Assembly (NCBI RefSeq): GCF_029813785.1
Contig: NZ_JARVKY010000005.1
Location: 1-64,000, forward strand
Direction of reading: 5' to 3'
Source: Streptomyces sp. DH41
GTDB lineage: Bacteria > Actinomycetota > Actinomycetes > Streptomycetales > Streptomycetaceae
Length of the DNA: 64,000 nucleotides
Of this stretch, positions 1 through 8,010 are shown one piece after another. The position numbers and the translations under genes are program-made. A model generated the notes under the pieces. It was given only the letters and a program-made list of their open reading frames with translations, was not told where the DNA came from and made no database searches. Within the stretch, counting starts at the first letter, position 1. Every line of letters starts with the position of its first letter.

Positions 1-78
1 GGAAAGTCACGGTGCCTGATCGGCGCCGGTGAGCGGGGGCTGGTGCGTCCAGCTGCAAGGCGGAGGAGGGCGTCGACG

Positions 79-120
79 CGATGGGGGTCCCCCCGCGCGA
101 GCGCAGTCGAGCGTGGGGGA
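79..120 (-). repeat. Streptomyces short palindromic interspersed repeat, copy 1
   Basis: About 42 bp. Read on the minus strand it begins CCCCAC, has a GCTCG core and ends GGGGGGACCCCCATCG. The GGGGG and CCCCC arms can pair. It matches the element that interrupts arsO at 7059-7099 apart from a few core substitutions. From memory, this repeat is scattered through many Streptomyces genomes. Here it sits in non-coding sequence about 280 bp beyond the end of the carnitine operon. The rest of 1-365 shows no convincing gene, only a short GACGGTGT tandem near 338-355. Confidence 0.7.
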
Positions 121-365
121 GTCGGCACCCGACGACAACGCCGCAGGTGGGCGTGCCAGCCCCCGCGTCTGCGGCATGATCCGCCGGCAGGCCCTAGACG
201 GCAGTTGGAGCCGGAGCCGCGTCCCCACGGGCCCTGGGACAGCACCGAGGCGCGCGACCCCGGCGAGGGCCGGGTGGACCTGGGCGGCCTGTCCCGGTCG
301 CGAGCACCCTTCCACCGGCGTTGCCCGCGCCGGCCGTGACGGTGTGACGGTGTGACGAAGCACGA

Positions 366-388
366 GGGCCCGACACGTGGTCGGGCCC
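366..388 (-). terminator. Rho-independent-type hairpin after the carnitine operon
   Basis: A perfect 9-bp stem GGGCCCGAC / GTCGGGCCC with a 5-nt loop, 10 bp beyond the stop of the thioesterase gene on the minus strand. There is no U tract, which is normal for high-GC actinomycete terminators. Confidence 0.7.
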
Positions 389-397
389 CCGCGCCCG

Positions 398-877
398 TCA
401 GGGCACGTCAGCGATCGAGCGGCCCGCCCAGTCGGGAGCCGGTTCGGTCAGTTCCGTGAAACGGTGCCGGACCGCGGCCGGGAACTCGGCGGCCCGGCCC
501 GCCTGCTGGTCGACGTGGACCGTGAGCAGTTCGGTCGTCGCCACCGGGGCCGCGTCGGGCGTCGGCTCCGACTCCGGTTCCGACACCACGTACATCTCGT
601 GCACGAAGCGCGCCTTGCGCGCCGCCGCTCCCAACACGCGTGTGCGGATGGTCAGGTGCGCGGCATCGGGCACGTCCTGGAGGAAGCGGATGTGCGACTC
701 GACCGTGTAGAGGGAGCAGCCCGTGGACTCGCGGTAGCCGGAGTCCAGACCCGTCTCGATCATCAACGCGTCCGTGGCGTGACCGAAGACGAGGACGTAG
801 AAGGCCTCGCTCATATGGCCGTTGTAGTCGATCCACTCCGGACGGACCGTGCTGTGGAACAGAGGGAGCCTCGTCAT
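398..877 (-). CDS. cdhB: Thioesterase of the hotdog fold, probable betainyl-CoA thioesterase
   Basis: A 159-aa single-domain 4-hydroxybenzoyl-CoA-type thioesterase. The motif DYNGHM at residues 17-22 is the family's signature at the catalytic Asp and helix. The start chosen is the ATG at 877, which overlaps the dehydrogenase stop as ATGA and so suggests translational coupling; the open frame runs further upstream but only antisense to the dehydrogenase gene. In Pseudomonas carnitine catabolism the equivalent protein hydrolyses betainyl-CoA to glycine betaine and CoA. Its place directly after a carnitine dehydrogenase and a beta-keto acid cleavage enzyme supports that role. The exact acyl-CoA is inferred from context, not from sequence. 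Confidence 0.85.
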   Translation of the reverse strand: MTRLPLFHSTVRPEWIDYNGHMSEAFYVLVFGHATDALMIETGLDSGYRESTGCSLYTVESHIRFLQDVPDAAHLTIRTRVLGAAARKARFVHEMYVVSEPESEPTPDAAPVATTELLTVHVDQQAGRAAEFPAAVRHRFTELTEPAPDWAGRSIADVP

Positions 878-1950
878 CGGGAGTCCTCCTCGCGGTCCAG
901 GCGGCCGGTGGCGCGCAGCACTTCGATGACGCCCCGGTCGCGTTCGGCCACCAGGTCCGCGATGGAGCGGCCGTCCGCCGCCTCGTCGCAGCCCGCCACC
1001 ACGGCGTCGTACAACTCCTTGTCCAGTTCCGGCGCTTCGAGGCGCGTCCACGGTGACTTCAGGGACGGACCGAAGTGGTCCAGCATGTGCGCCATGCCGC
1101 CCTCGCCGCCCGCGAGCGCGAACGTCAGCATCGGCCCCATCACCGCCCAGCGCAGCCCGGGACCCTCGGTGATCGACAGGTCGATGTCCCGGACCGTCGC
1201 CTCGCCGGCCGCGACCATGTGCAGCGCCTCGCGCCACAGGGCCTCCTGGAGGCGGTTGGCGATGAAGCCCGGTACCTCGTTGTCCATCGTGATGACGGAC
1301 TTGCCCGCGACCTCGTAGAAGCGGAAGGCCCAGGCGACCGCCGTCGCATCGGTGTGCTCGCCGCCGACGACCTCGACGAGCGGGATGAGGTACGGCGGGT
1401 TGAACGGGTGGCCGACGACCAGTCGCGACGGATCCGCGGCCGTCGTCTGCATGTCGGTCATCGGATAGCCGGAGGTGGAGGAGGCGATGACCACGCCGGG
1501 CGGCGTCGCCGCGTCCAGGCGGGCCAGCAGATCGCGCTTGAGGTCGAGTTTCTCCGGCGCGCTCTCTTGCACGAACTCGGCGTCGGCCACGGCTTGTTCG
1601 AGAGTGTCGGTCACGGTGAGCCGGTCGGTCGACGCACCCTCGGCGAGACCGAGCAGGGTGAGCGCCGGCCAGGCGGCGTCGACCAGGCGGCGCAGTTTCC
1701 GCCCGGCGTCGGGCGCCGGGTCCCAGGCGGTCACGTCGTAGCCGCGCGCCAGGAAGTGGGCGACCCAGCCGCCGCCGATGACTCCGGCGCCGACGCAGGC
1801 GACCCGGCGGACGTTCTCCGGTGAGGCGATCTCCGGCGATGCCGGCATCGGTGATGCCGTCACCGGTGCTCCGGTCTGCGGTGTTCCGGTCTGAGGTGTT
1901 CCCGTCTTCGGTGTCGTCGGCTCGGGCGAGGTCGTCTCGGGTGAGGTCAT
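874..1950 (-). CDS. cdhA: L-carnitine dehydrogenase (3-hydroxyacyl-CoA dehydrogenase family)
   Basis: A 358-aa NAD-dependent dehydrogenase that should oxidise L-carnitine to 3-dehydrocarnitine. The Rossmann motif GAGVIGGGW begins at residue 54. It is followed by the 3-hydroxyacyl-CoA dehydrogenase motifs STSG and GHPFNPPY, which contain the catalytic Ser and His. Family members are usually about 320 aa. The excess is a low-complexity N-terminal tail (residues 1-46) of Thr/Pro/Ser repeats encoded by imperfect tandem DNA, so the true start may be internal, for example Met35. It lies between the cleavage-enzyme gene (28-bp gap) and the thioesterase gene (4-bp overlap), forming one operon. Function is well supported by the three-gene context. 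Confidence 0.88.
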   Translation of the reverse strand: MTSPETTSPEPTTPKTGTPQTGTPQTGAPVTASPMPASPEIASPENVRRVACVGAGVIGGGWVAHFLARGYDVTAWDPAPDAGRKLRRLVDAAWPALTLLGLAEGASTDRLTVTDTLEQAVADAEFVQESAPEKLDLKRDLLARLDAATPPGVVIASSTSGYPMTDMQTTAADPSRLVVGHPFNPPYLIPLVEVVGGEHTDATAVAWAFRFYEVAGKSVITMDNEVPGFIANRLQEALWREALHMVAAGEATVRDIDLSITEGPGLRWAVMGPMLTFALAGGEGGMAHMLDHFGPSLKSPWTRLEAPELDKELYDAVVAGCDEAADGRSIADLVAERDRGVIEVLRATGRLDREEDSR

Positions 1951-1978
1951 GAGAGGGATCCTTCGTCGTCGCGGCGGG

Positions 1979-2872
1979 CTACTTGCGCGGCTTGAGGCCG
2001 AGGGTGGCGCGGGCCTCGTCCGGTGTCGCGACGCGAGCGCCGATCGACTCGGTGAGGGTCACGGCCCGCTCGACGAGCTGGGCGTTGGTCGCCTTGTTGC
2101 CCTTGCCCAGGTACAGGTTGTCCTCCAGGCCCACGCGGACATGACCGCCGAGCAGGATCGACTGCGCGACCCACGGCATCTGCATCCGGCCGAGCGCGAA
2201 GCTCGCCCAACGCGCTCCGTCCGGGAGCATGTTGACCATCGACTGGAGGACTCCGGGATCAGCGGGCGCGCCCCACGGAACGCCCATGCACAGCTGGAAC
2301 ACGGTCGGGTCGTCGAGCAGGCCCTCCGCGAGCAACTGCTTGGCGAACCAGAGCTGACCCGTGTCGAAGATCTCCAGCTCGGGCCGGACGCCCAGCTCCT
2401 GAATGCGCCGCGCACCCGCGCGCAGCATGTCGGGCGTCGAGACGTAGAGGTTCGAGCCGTCGCCGAAGTTGAGGGAGCCGCAGTCCAGCGTGCAGATGTC
2501 GGGAAGCAGGTCCTCGACGTGCGGAAGGCGCTCCAGACCGCTGACGAGGTCGGTGCCGGGGAGGTGGGTGAGCGGGTCGTCCGGGTCGATGACCAGATCG
2601 CCGCCCATGCCGGCGGTGAGGTTGATGACGACGTCGGTGCCGGTCTCCTTGATGCGCTCGACGACCTCCCGGTACAGCTTCGGGTCGCGGGACGGATCGC
2701 CGGTCTCCGGATCGCGTACGTGGATGTGGACGACGGCCGCTCCGGCGGCGGCCGCCTCCACGGCGTTCCTGGCTATCTGTTCCGGGGTGACGGGGACGTG
2801 GGGGCTCTTGCGGACGGTGTCGCCGGCGCCGGTGAGCGCGCAGGTGATGATGACGTTCTCGGTCATGGGCAT
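1979..2872 (-). CDS. cdhC: Beta-keto acid cleavage enzyme, dehydrocarnitine-specific (BKACE family)
   Basis: A 297-aa TIM-barrel protein of the BKACE (3-keto-5-aminohexanoate cleavage) family. It transfers an acyl group from a beta-keto acid to acetyl-CoA's partner product. With dehydrocarnitine the expected products are acetoacetate and betainyl-CoA. Zinc ligands are visible: the HIH pair at 49 and 51 in VHIHVRD, and Glu250 in GLED. Two nearby starts exist; the first ATG (2872) has GGGAGG seven bases upstream and is preferred. It is the promoter-proximal gene of the operon, facing away from the downstream end of the XRE-TetR gene by about 115 bp. Substrate is inferred from the dehydrogenase and thioesterase that follow. 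Confidence 0.88.
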   Translation of the reverse strand: MPMTENVIITCALTGAGDTVRKSPHVPVTPEQIARNAVEAAAAGAAVVHIHVRDPETGDPSRDPKLYREVVERIKETGTDVVINLTAGMGGDLVIDPDDPLTHLPGTDLVSGLERLPHVEDLLPDICTLDCGSLNFGDGSNLYVSTPDMLRAGARRIQELGVRPELEIFDTGQLWFAKQLLAEGLLDDPTVFQLCMGVPWGAPADPGVLQSMVNMLPDGARWASFALGRMQMPWVAQSILLGGHVRVGLEDNLYLGKGNKATNAQLVERAVTLTESIGARVATPDEARATLGLKPRK

Positions 2873-2987
2873 GCGGGGGCCTCCCGGAAACTTGCCGCTC
2901 CGGCGATGCGCGGGGCGGGGCGGGGTGGGGTGGGGGGTGCGGGGCAGGGGGCGTGGAGGCAGGGGCGAGGCTTCGGTGGCTTCTGGG

Positions 2988-3851
2988 CTACGGAGCCAGG
3001 ATCGTGTGGGTGACGTGGGTGGTCAGTGCCGCGTGCATCGCGTCCGCGGCCGTGGCGGACGACGGCCCGCTCACCGAGAGGACGTGTGTCGCCAGGCCGT
3101 CGATCAGCGCGGTCAGCGTCAGCGCCGCCGCCTGCGGGTCCAACCCGGCGCGGAACACGCCCTGTCCGACACCTCGGCGTACGACGTCGGCGACGGTCTC
3201 CCGCCACTGCCGGTAGTACTCGGAGTGCAGCCGGCCCACGGCCGTGGAGCGCGCGGCCTCGGCCCAGAGATCGAGCCACACCGCCCACTGGCGGCGCTGC
3301 TGCGCGGTGCGCGGCGTCTGCAGCTCGATCAGCTGACGCAGCTCCGCCGCCGCGTCGTCCGCCTCGGCGAGACGGGCGGCACGGCGCGAGGTGTCCTCGT
3401 CCATGCACCAGCGCACGGCCGCCTCCAGGAGTTCGGCGCGACCCGGGAAGTGGTAGTGGATCGCGGCGCTGCTGGTGGCGCAGGCGCGGGCGATGTCGGC
3501 GACCCGCACCGCGTGGAAACCGTGCTCGGCGATCAGCCGGACCGTCTCGCGGACGATCTGCAGCGGTCGCCCGCCCTCGACGCCCGCGGCCGGCGCCGCG
3601 GCCTCCTCGCGGGGCCGGGTGCCGAGCAGCCAGCCCGCGTCGGCCCGGCCTTCGTCGGCGATCCGCGCCAGCTCCGCGGCCGTGAAGCGGCGGGTGCCGC
3701 TCAGCGAACGCGAGAGCTTGGACGGGTCCATGACGACACGGCGCGCGAACTCGCGCTGGCTGACGCCCGCGGCCGCGATGACCTCGCGGACACGGGCGGC
3801 GGCGTCGGCGGTCGGTGCGCCGTCTAGGACATCGTCGGTTTCCACGGGCAT
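2988..3851 (-). CDS. XRE-TetR fusion transcriptional regulator
   Basis: A 287-aa regulator with two DNA-binding domains. Residues about 20-55 form an XRE/LacI-like helix-turn-helix (VSQREFARR then SKLSRSLSG). Residues about 98-140 form a TetR helix-turn-helix ([19 protein letters not shown]). The rest is a TetR ligand-binding domain with several Trp and Tyr residues. The start is the ATG at 3851; the longer open frame upstream is non-coding. A Pro/Ala/Gly linker joins the two domains. It is transcribed in the same direction as the carnitine operon and probably controls it, but the ligand is unknown. A palindrome immediately upstream of its start may be its own operator. Confidence 0.85.
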   Translation of the reverse strand: MPVETDDVLDGAPTADAAARVREVIAAAGVSQREFARRVVMDPSKLSRSLSGTRRFTAAELARIADEGRADAGWLLGTRPREEAAAPAAGVEGGRPLQIVRETVRLIAEHGFHAVRVADIARACATSSAAIHYHFPGRAELLEAAVRWCMDEDTSRRAARLAEADDAAAELRQLIELQTPRTAQQRRQWAVWLDLWAEAARSTAVGRLHSEYYRQWRETVADVVRRGVGQGVFRAGLDPQAAALTLTALIDGLATHVLSVSGPSSATAADAMHAALTTHVTHTILAP

Positions 3852-3863
3852 GACCTTAGAAGC

Positions 3864-3884
3864 GTGTTGCGAAAAACTCAACAC
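3864..3884. promoter_or_regulatory. Palindromic operator candidate of the XRE-TetR gene
   Basis: Perfect 6-bp inverted repeat GTGTTG-N9-CAACAC with an A-rich spacer, ending 13 bp before the regulator's start codon. This is one of the few AT-rich spots in the interval, so it could be a promoter with an autoregulatory site. Confidence 0.5.
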
Positions 3885-4269
3885 TCCGGGAGAGAGGAGA
3901 CCCAGGTGAAGAGTCCTATTGAGAAACTGACTGGTGTGCCAGTCAGAAGCGCAACGGTCTCGGCCCCCGGGCTCGGCCGCCTGTCGGGCGCTGGCGCACG
4001 AGCGCGGGCGTACGGGCGGAGTGCTCCGGTGGAACTTCGCCGGTGAGTCCGACTGCGCATGGCTTGATGCGGTGTGCCCTGCTCGGGATGTGCTCACCCC
4101 AGCCAGACCCGTGTCGCGAGGGGTCGGGCCATCTCGTCTCAGAGGGTGTGGCCACCGACGACCACTGAGTACGACCGGGGGTTAGCCGCTCTCCCCGAAC
4201 CGACCGGACAGAAGATGGCATCGTCACGGAGTACGGCACCGCTCGGGCGCCCGCTGTCGGTCACTGAGG
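3885..4269. other. Intergenic region, no gene recognised
   Basis: About 385 bp between the regulator's upstream side and the end of arsC. Several open frames cross it, but none has a plausible start, GC-skewed codon use or recognisable motifs. The regulator's promoter probably lies in the first 100 bp. Confidence 0.5.
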
Positions 4270-4689
4270 TTACGCCTCCTGCTTGGCGTCGATCTCGGCG
4301 ACGAGGGCCTCGATGCGGGTCCGGATCTCGTCGCGGATGGGGCGGACCGCGTCGACACCCTTGCCGGCCGGGTCCTCCAGGGCCCAGTCGAGGTACTTCT
4401 TGCCGGGGAAGACGGGGCAGGCGTCGCCGCAGCCCATGGTGATGACGTAGTCGGACGCCTGGACGGCCTCGGTGGTGAGGATCTTCGGCTTGGCGTCGGC
4501 GATGTCGACACCGACCTCCCTCATCGCCTCCACGGCGGCCGGGTTGACCTGGTCGCCCGGGACGGAGCCGGCGGAGCGGACCTCGACGCGGTCGCCCGCG
4601 AGGTGCTGGAGGAAGCCGGCGGCCATCTGGGAGCGGCCCGCGTTGTGGACGCAGACGAACAGCACGGAGGCGAGCGGAGCGGAGGACAT
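4270..4689 (-). CDS. arsC: Arsenate reductase ArsC, low-molecular-weight phosphatase type
   Basis: A 139-aa cytoplasmic arsenate reductase. The catalytic P-loop is CVHNAGR (Cys13 to Arg19, the CX5R motif). Two further cysteines (Cys87 and Cys91 in GCGDACP) are placed for the disulfide relay, and the conserved Asp-Trp follows near residue 101. The protein reduces arsenate to arsenite for export by Acr3. The thiol partner (mycothiol or thioredoxin) cannot be told from sequence alone. The start is the ATG at 4689, with GAAGGA upstream. It is divergent from arsR and acr3, with a truncated arsC copy lying between. Confidence 0.92.
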   Translation of the reverse strand: MSSAPLASVLFVCVHNAGRSQMAAGFLQHLAGDRVEVRSAGSVPGDQVNPAAVEAMREVGVDIADAKPKILTTEAVQASDYVITMGCGDACPVFPGKKYLDWALEDPAGKGVDAVRPIRDEIRTRIEALVAEIDAKQEA

Positions 4690-4732
4690 GTGTTTTTCCT
4701 TCACGGAGCGAGTGGCAGGTGGTGTAGGGGGC

Positions 4733-4915
4733 TCAGGTGCTCGGCAGGCCGGCGAGCAGGTCGGTGATCCGACGGTCGATGTCGTCGCGTATTCGACGGA
4801 CGACCCCGAGCGGGGCGCCCTCGGGGTCGGCCACCGGCCAGTCCGGATGGCGGCGGCCGGAGGCGATCGGGCAGGCGTCGCCACAGTCCATGGTGATGAC
4901 GAGTGGGGACGACGG
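4733..4915 (-). pseudogene. Truncated second arsC (C-terminal fragment)
   Basis: On the minus strand, a frame ending with TGA at 4733-4735 encodes VITMDCGDACPIASGRRHPD, then a stretch through RRIRDDIDRRI to LLAGLPST. It aligns with residues about 82-135 of the intact ArsC next door. The P-loop Cys-X5-Arg half is missing: homology stops abruptly near 4905, where the sequence runs into the arsR promoter region. No start codon and no usable catalytic site remain, so it is a decayed duplicate. The two copies clearly differ in sequence, so it is not a recent tandem duplication. Confidence 0.75.
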
Positions 4916-4960
4916 ACATGGGAAGACCCTTTCGACGGGCCCATGGATCAGCCCCGGCTG

Positions 4961-4991
4961 GTATCAGTGCCGGATGATGTGAGAGTATCAG
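4961..4991. promoter_or_regulatory. Direct repeat upstream of arsR, candidate operator
   Basis: GTATCAG occurs at 4961-4967 and again at 4985-4991, 24 bp apart and just ahead of the arsR start. ATCAG-type half-sites are plausible for an ArsR repressor, but the arrangement is direct rather than inverted. Confidence 0.35.
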
Positions 4992-4994
4992 CCC

Positions 4995-5303
4995 ATGATG
5001 ACGTCAGTCGACACTGACCTGATCCGGGTGCTGGCCGACCCGCTCAGGCTCCGGATCGTGACCCTGCTGGCCCGCGAGACGCTGTGCACCACCCACCTCG
5101 TCGAGGAGACCGGCGCCCGGCAGACCAACCTCTCCAACCACCTGAAGGTCCTGCGCGAGGCCGGGGTCGTGGAGACCGAGCCGTGCGGGCGCTTCACGTA
5201 CTACAAGCTCCGCCCCGACGTCATCGCCCAGCTCGCCGGGCAGTTCGCCGACCTGGCCGAGTCCGCCCGCACCGCCGCCGACAACAAGAGGGCCTGCCCG
5301 TGA
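4995..5303 (+). CDS. arsR: ArsR/SmtB family arsenic-responsive repressor
   Basis: A 102-aa winged helix-turn-helix repressor. The recognition helix lies in ARQTNLSNHLKVLREAG (residues 41-57), and the wing in GRFTYYKL. Cysteines are at positions 31, 64 and 101; the usual ELCVCDL metalloid motif is absent and replaced by ETLCTTHL, so arsenite sensing would need a different Cys set, as in actinobacterial ArsR variants. There are two adjacent ATGs (4995 and 4998). Its stop overlaps the acr3 start (GTGA), so repressor and pump are cotranscribed. It should derepress the operon on binding arsenite or antimonite. Confidence 0.9.
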   Translation: MMTSVDTDLIRVLADPLRLRIVTLLARETLCTTHLVEETGARQTNLSNHLKVLREAGVVETEPCGRFTYYKLRPDVIAQLAGQFADLAESARTAADNKRACP

Positions 5304-6409
5304 CCTCCACCGAGCCCACCACCTCCGCTCCGGCCGGGGCGGGGGACGACTCGATCGTCAAGAAGCTCTCCACCCTCGACCGCTACCTCGCGGTGTGGAT
5401 CCTCATCGCCATGGCCGTCGGCCTGGGGCTCGGGCGAGTGATCCCCGGACTGAACGACGCGCTGGCGAAGGTGGAGGTCGGCGGCATCTCCCTGCCGATC
5501 GCCCTGGGCCTGCTGATCATGATGTATCCGGTCCTGGCCAAGGTCCGCTACGACAAGCTGGACGCGGTCACCGGTGACCGCAAGCTGATGATCTCCTCCC
5601 TGGTCATCAACTGGGTCCTCGGTCCCGCGGTCATGTTCGCCCTGGCGTGGATCTTCCTGCCGGACCTGCCCGAGTACCGCACCGGCCTGATCATCGTCGG
5701 CCTGGCCCGCTGCATCGCCATGGTCATCATCTGGAACGACCTCGCCTGCGGCGACCGCGAGGCCGCCGCCGTGCTGGTCGCCCTGAACAGCGTCTTCCAG
5801 GTGATCGCATTCGGCCTGCTGGGCTGGTTCTACCTCGACCTGCTGCCCGGCTGGCTGGGCCTGGGCGACGGGGAGCGCCTGGACATCTCGATGTGGGAGA
5901 TCGCCTTCAACGTGGTCGTCTTCCTGGGCGTCCCCCTGCTGGCCGGCTTCCTGACCCGCCGTATCGGCGAGAAGAAGATGGGCCGCGAGAGCTACGAGTC
6001 CCGCTTCCTGCCGAAGATCGGCCCCTGGGCGCTGTACGGGCTGCTCTTCACGATCGTCATCCTCTTCGCCCTCCAGGGGAAGACCATCACCTCCCAGCCG
6101 CTGGACGTCGCCCGCATCGCGCTGCCGCTGCTGGTGTACTTCGCGGTCATGTTCTTCGGCACCTTCCTCCTCGGCAAGGGCCTCGGCCTGGCCTACGACC
6201 GCACCACCACCCTGGCGTTCACCGCGGCGGGCAACAACTTCGAGCTGGCCATCGCGGTCGCCATCGCCACCTTCGGCGTCACCTCCGGCCAGGCCCTGTC
6301 CGGCGTCGTCGGACCGCTCATCGAAGTCCCGGTGCTCATCGGCCTCGTCTACGTCGCGCTCGCCTGGCGCAAGAAATTCACTGCCGACGCGGTGACCACG
6401 ACCCCATGA
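5300..6409 (+). CDS. acr3: Acr3-type arsenite efflux permease
   Basis: A 369-aa membrane protein with about ten hydrophobic segments, the expected size of Acr3 of the BART superfamily. The conserved cysteine is present as Cys138 in LARCIAM, followed by WNDLACGD, and the conserved Glu is in AGNNFELAIA. It expels arsenite in exchange for protons. The GTG start overlaps the arsR stop; the open frame extending upstream is the shadow of arsR. The stop overlaps the next start as ATGA, so arsR, acr3 and the arsO remnant formed one operon. Confidence 0.93.
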   Translation: MTSTEPTTSAPAGAGDDSIVKKLSTLDRYLAVWILIAMAVGLGLGRVIPGLNDALAKVEVGGISLPIALGLLIMMYPVLAKVRYDKLDAVTGDRKLMISSLVINWVLGPAVMFALAWIFLPDLPEYRTGLIIVGLARCIAMVIIWNDLACGDREAAAVLVALNSVFQVIAFGLLGWFYLDLLPGWLGLGDGERLDISMWEIAFNVVVFLGVPLLAGFLTRRIGEKKMGRESYESRFLPKIGPWALYGLLFTIVILFALQGKTITSQPLDVARIALPLLVYFAVMFFGTFLLGKGLGLAYDRTTTLAFTAAGNNFELAIAVAIATFGVTSGQALSGVVGPLIEVPVLIGLVYVALAWRKKFTADAVTTTP

Positions 6410-7497
6410 CCCAATACGTGGATGTGGTGGTGGCCGGCGGCGGCCAGGCAGGGCTCGCCGCCGGCTATCACCTGCGTCGTCAGGGCATCGACTTCACCAT
6501 CCTCGACGCCGAACCGGCGCCGGGCGGGGCCTGGCAGCACATGTGGGACTCGCTGCGCCTGTTCTCCCCGGCCGACCACTCCTCCCTGCCCGGCCGGCTC
6601 ATGCCCACACAGCCCGGCGAGACCTACCCCGACACCGGTCACGTGGTGGACTACCTGACCGGCTACGAGAAGCGCTACGACCTGCCCGTCCAGCACGGCA
6701 CCCGAGTGGACGCCGTGCACCGCGACGGCGACCGGCTCCTGGTCGAGGCCGACTCCGGCCTCTGGCGGGCCCGGGCAGTCATCAGCGCCACCGGCACCTG
6801 GTCGCGGCCCTTCGTCCCCGCCGTCCCAGGCAGCAGCGACTTCACCGGGGGCAGTCGCACACCGTGAACTACCGCCGCCCGGGCGACTTCGCCGGACAGC
6901 ACGTCCTCGTGGTCGGCGGAGGAGACTCCGGCGCCCAGATCGCGGCCGACCTCGCCCTGGACGACCACGTCGAGACGACGTGGGTGACCCGGCGTCCACC
7001 CCGCCTCCTGCCCGACGACATCGACGGCCGCGTCCTGTTCGACGTCGCCTCCGCCCTCCCCCACTCTCGGCTTCGCTCGAGCGGGGGGACCCCCATCGTG
7101 CCCTCGACGCAGGCCGCAGCGACACAGGCGGGATCGCCTTACTCGGGGACGTCGTCGCCGTCCCGCCGGTCCGCGCCGCCGGACTCCTGCGGGCCCGCGC
7201 CCGATGTTCCGCCGGCTCACCGCCACCGGCGTCCAGTGGGACGACGGCAGTCGGTCGGAAGCGGACGCGATCATCTGGTGCACCGGCTTCCGGCCCGCCC
7301 TGGCCCACCTCGGCCCGCTCGGACTGCGCGGCCCGCGCGGCCACGTCGCGACCGCCGGTACCCGAGCCGTCGGCGAACCCCGCCTGCACCTGCTCGGATA
7401 CGGCGACTGGACCGGCCCCGCCTCCGCCACCCTGATCGGAGTGGGCCGCCCTGCCCGCGAGGCCGCCCAACAGATCGCGCGTCAGATAAATCCCTGA
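6406..7497 (+). pseudogene. arsO: ArsO-like flavin monooxygenase, disrupted by frameshifts and a repeat insertion
   Basis: The gene starts with a FAD-binding motif (GGGQAGLAAGYHLRRQG) and carries a second nucleotide-binding motif (VVGGGDSGAQIA). It ends with the family-typical TGFRPAL and a GYGDW segment. The reading frame breaks three times. A G run at 6847-6851 is one base short. A 41-bp palindromic repeat plus a 6-bp target duplication is inserted at 7053-7105. About two bases are gained near 7195-7203. The shifts sum to 48 bp, so the last part returns to the original frame and the normal stop at 7497. ArsO enzymes sit in actinobacterial arsenic operons. This copy cannot give a full-length product unless the breaks are sequencing errors; the insertion is unlikely to be one. 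Confidence 0.85.
7053..7105 (+). repeat. Streptomyces palindromic repeat copy 2, inserted in arsO with target duplication
   Basis: The 41-bp element occupies 7059-7099 and contains CCCCACTCTCGG and GGGGGGACCCCCATCG. It is flanked on both sides by GCCCTC (7053-7058 and 7100-7105). Removing element plus one copy takes out 47 bp and joins the two arsO frames exactly ([11 protein letters not shown]). It is the same repeat family as 79-120. Confidence 0.8.
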
Positions 7498-7504
7498 CCC
7501 CCGT

Positions 7505-7536
7505 GACCAGCCGTACGGCAGACCAGCCGTACGGCA
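7505..7536. repeat. Perfect 16-bp tandem direct repeat
   Basis: GACCAGCCGTACGGCA occurs twice head to tail in the 60-bp gap between the convergent arsO remnant and the second arsR. Each unit contains the palindrome GCCGTACGGC, so it may act as a pair of small terminator hairpins. Confidence 0.7.
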
Positions 7537-7560
7537 CGTCAGACCCGGCTCGGGCGGTGG

Positions 7561-7926
7561 TCAGCCGCGCAGGTCGAGCATGGCCGCCATGGCCGCCACC
7601 ACGGACGGGGCGACCTGGTAGTAGACCCAGGTGCCGCGCCGCTCGGAGGTCAGCAGTCCGGCCTCGCGCAGCTTCTTGAGGTGGTGGGAGACGGTCGGCT
7701 GGGAGACGCCGACGTCCGCGATGTCGCACACGCACGCCTCGCCGCCCGGGTGGGAGGCGACCTTCGAGAACAGCCGCAGGCGCACCGGGTCCGAGAGGGC
7801 CTTGAACATGGCGGCCATCTTCTCCGCGTCAGCCCGGGACAGCTCGCCGGCGGTGATCGGCGGGCAGCACGGCACTGCGTCGCCGTCCTGGAGTACGGAC
7901 AGTTCCGCGACCTCTGATTTCGACAT
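7561..7926 (-). CDS. arsR: ArsR family repressor with CVCD metalloid motif
   Basis: A 121-aa winged-helix repressor, different from the first arsR. It has the classic metal-sensing motif EACVCDI (Cys65, Cys67) at the start of the DNA-binding helix, and an N-terminal Cys20-Cys21 pair, giving a good trivalent arsenic site. The recognition helix is VSQPTVSHHLKKLREAG. The start is the ATG at 7926; the longer open frame upstream is non-coding. It is divergent from a small protein gene and a flavoprotein gene, with an 18-bp palindrome in between, so it probably represses both itself and that pair. Confidence 0.92.
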   Translation of the reverse strand: MSKSEVAELSVLQDGDAVPCCPPITAGELSRADAEKMAAMFKALSDPVRLRLFSKVASHPGGEACVCDIADVGVSQPTVSHHLKKLREAGLLTSERRGTWVYYQVAPSVVAAMAAMLDLRG

Positions 7927-7935
7927 GCGTCTATG

Positions 7936-7964
7936 TTGACACTCGTCGATACGAGTGGCAAGCT
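7936..7964. promoter_or_regulatory. Divergent promoter with operator for the second ArsR
   Basis: A perfect 7-bp inverted repeat CACTCGT-CGAT-ACGAGTG at 7940-7957. It starts inside a consensus -35 box TTGACA (7936-7941) that points towards the downstream small ORF, so bound repressor would cover the promoter. The -10 position is less clear (CAAGCT after 17 bp). Two GACATCGA repeats follow near 7979-7996. Confidence 0.6.
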
Positions 7965-8010
7965 CCGAGACGTGAAGAGACATCGACAGACATCGAAGCA
8001 AGGAGTCGTC

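Noticed and set aside
7059..7099. Repeat in arsO considered as a rho-independent terminator
   Set aside because: It does form a hairpin, but it lies mid-gene and is flanked by a target duplication, so insertion explains it better.
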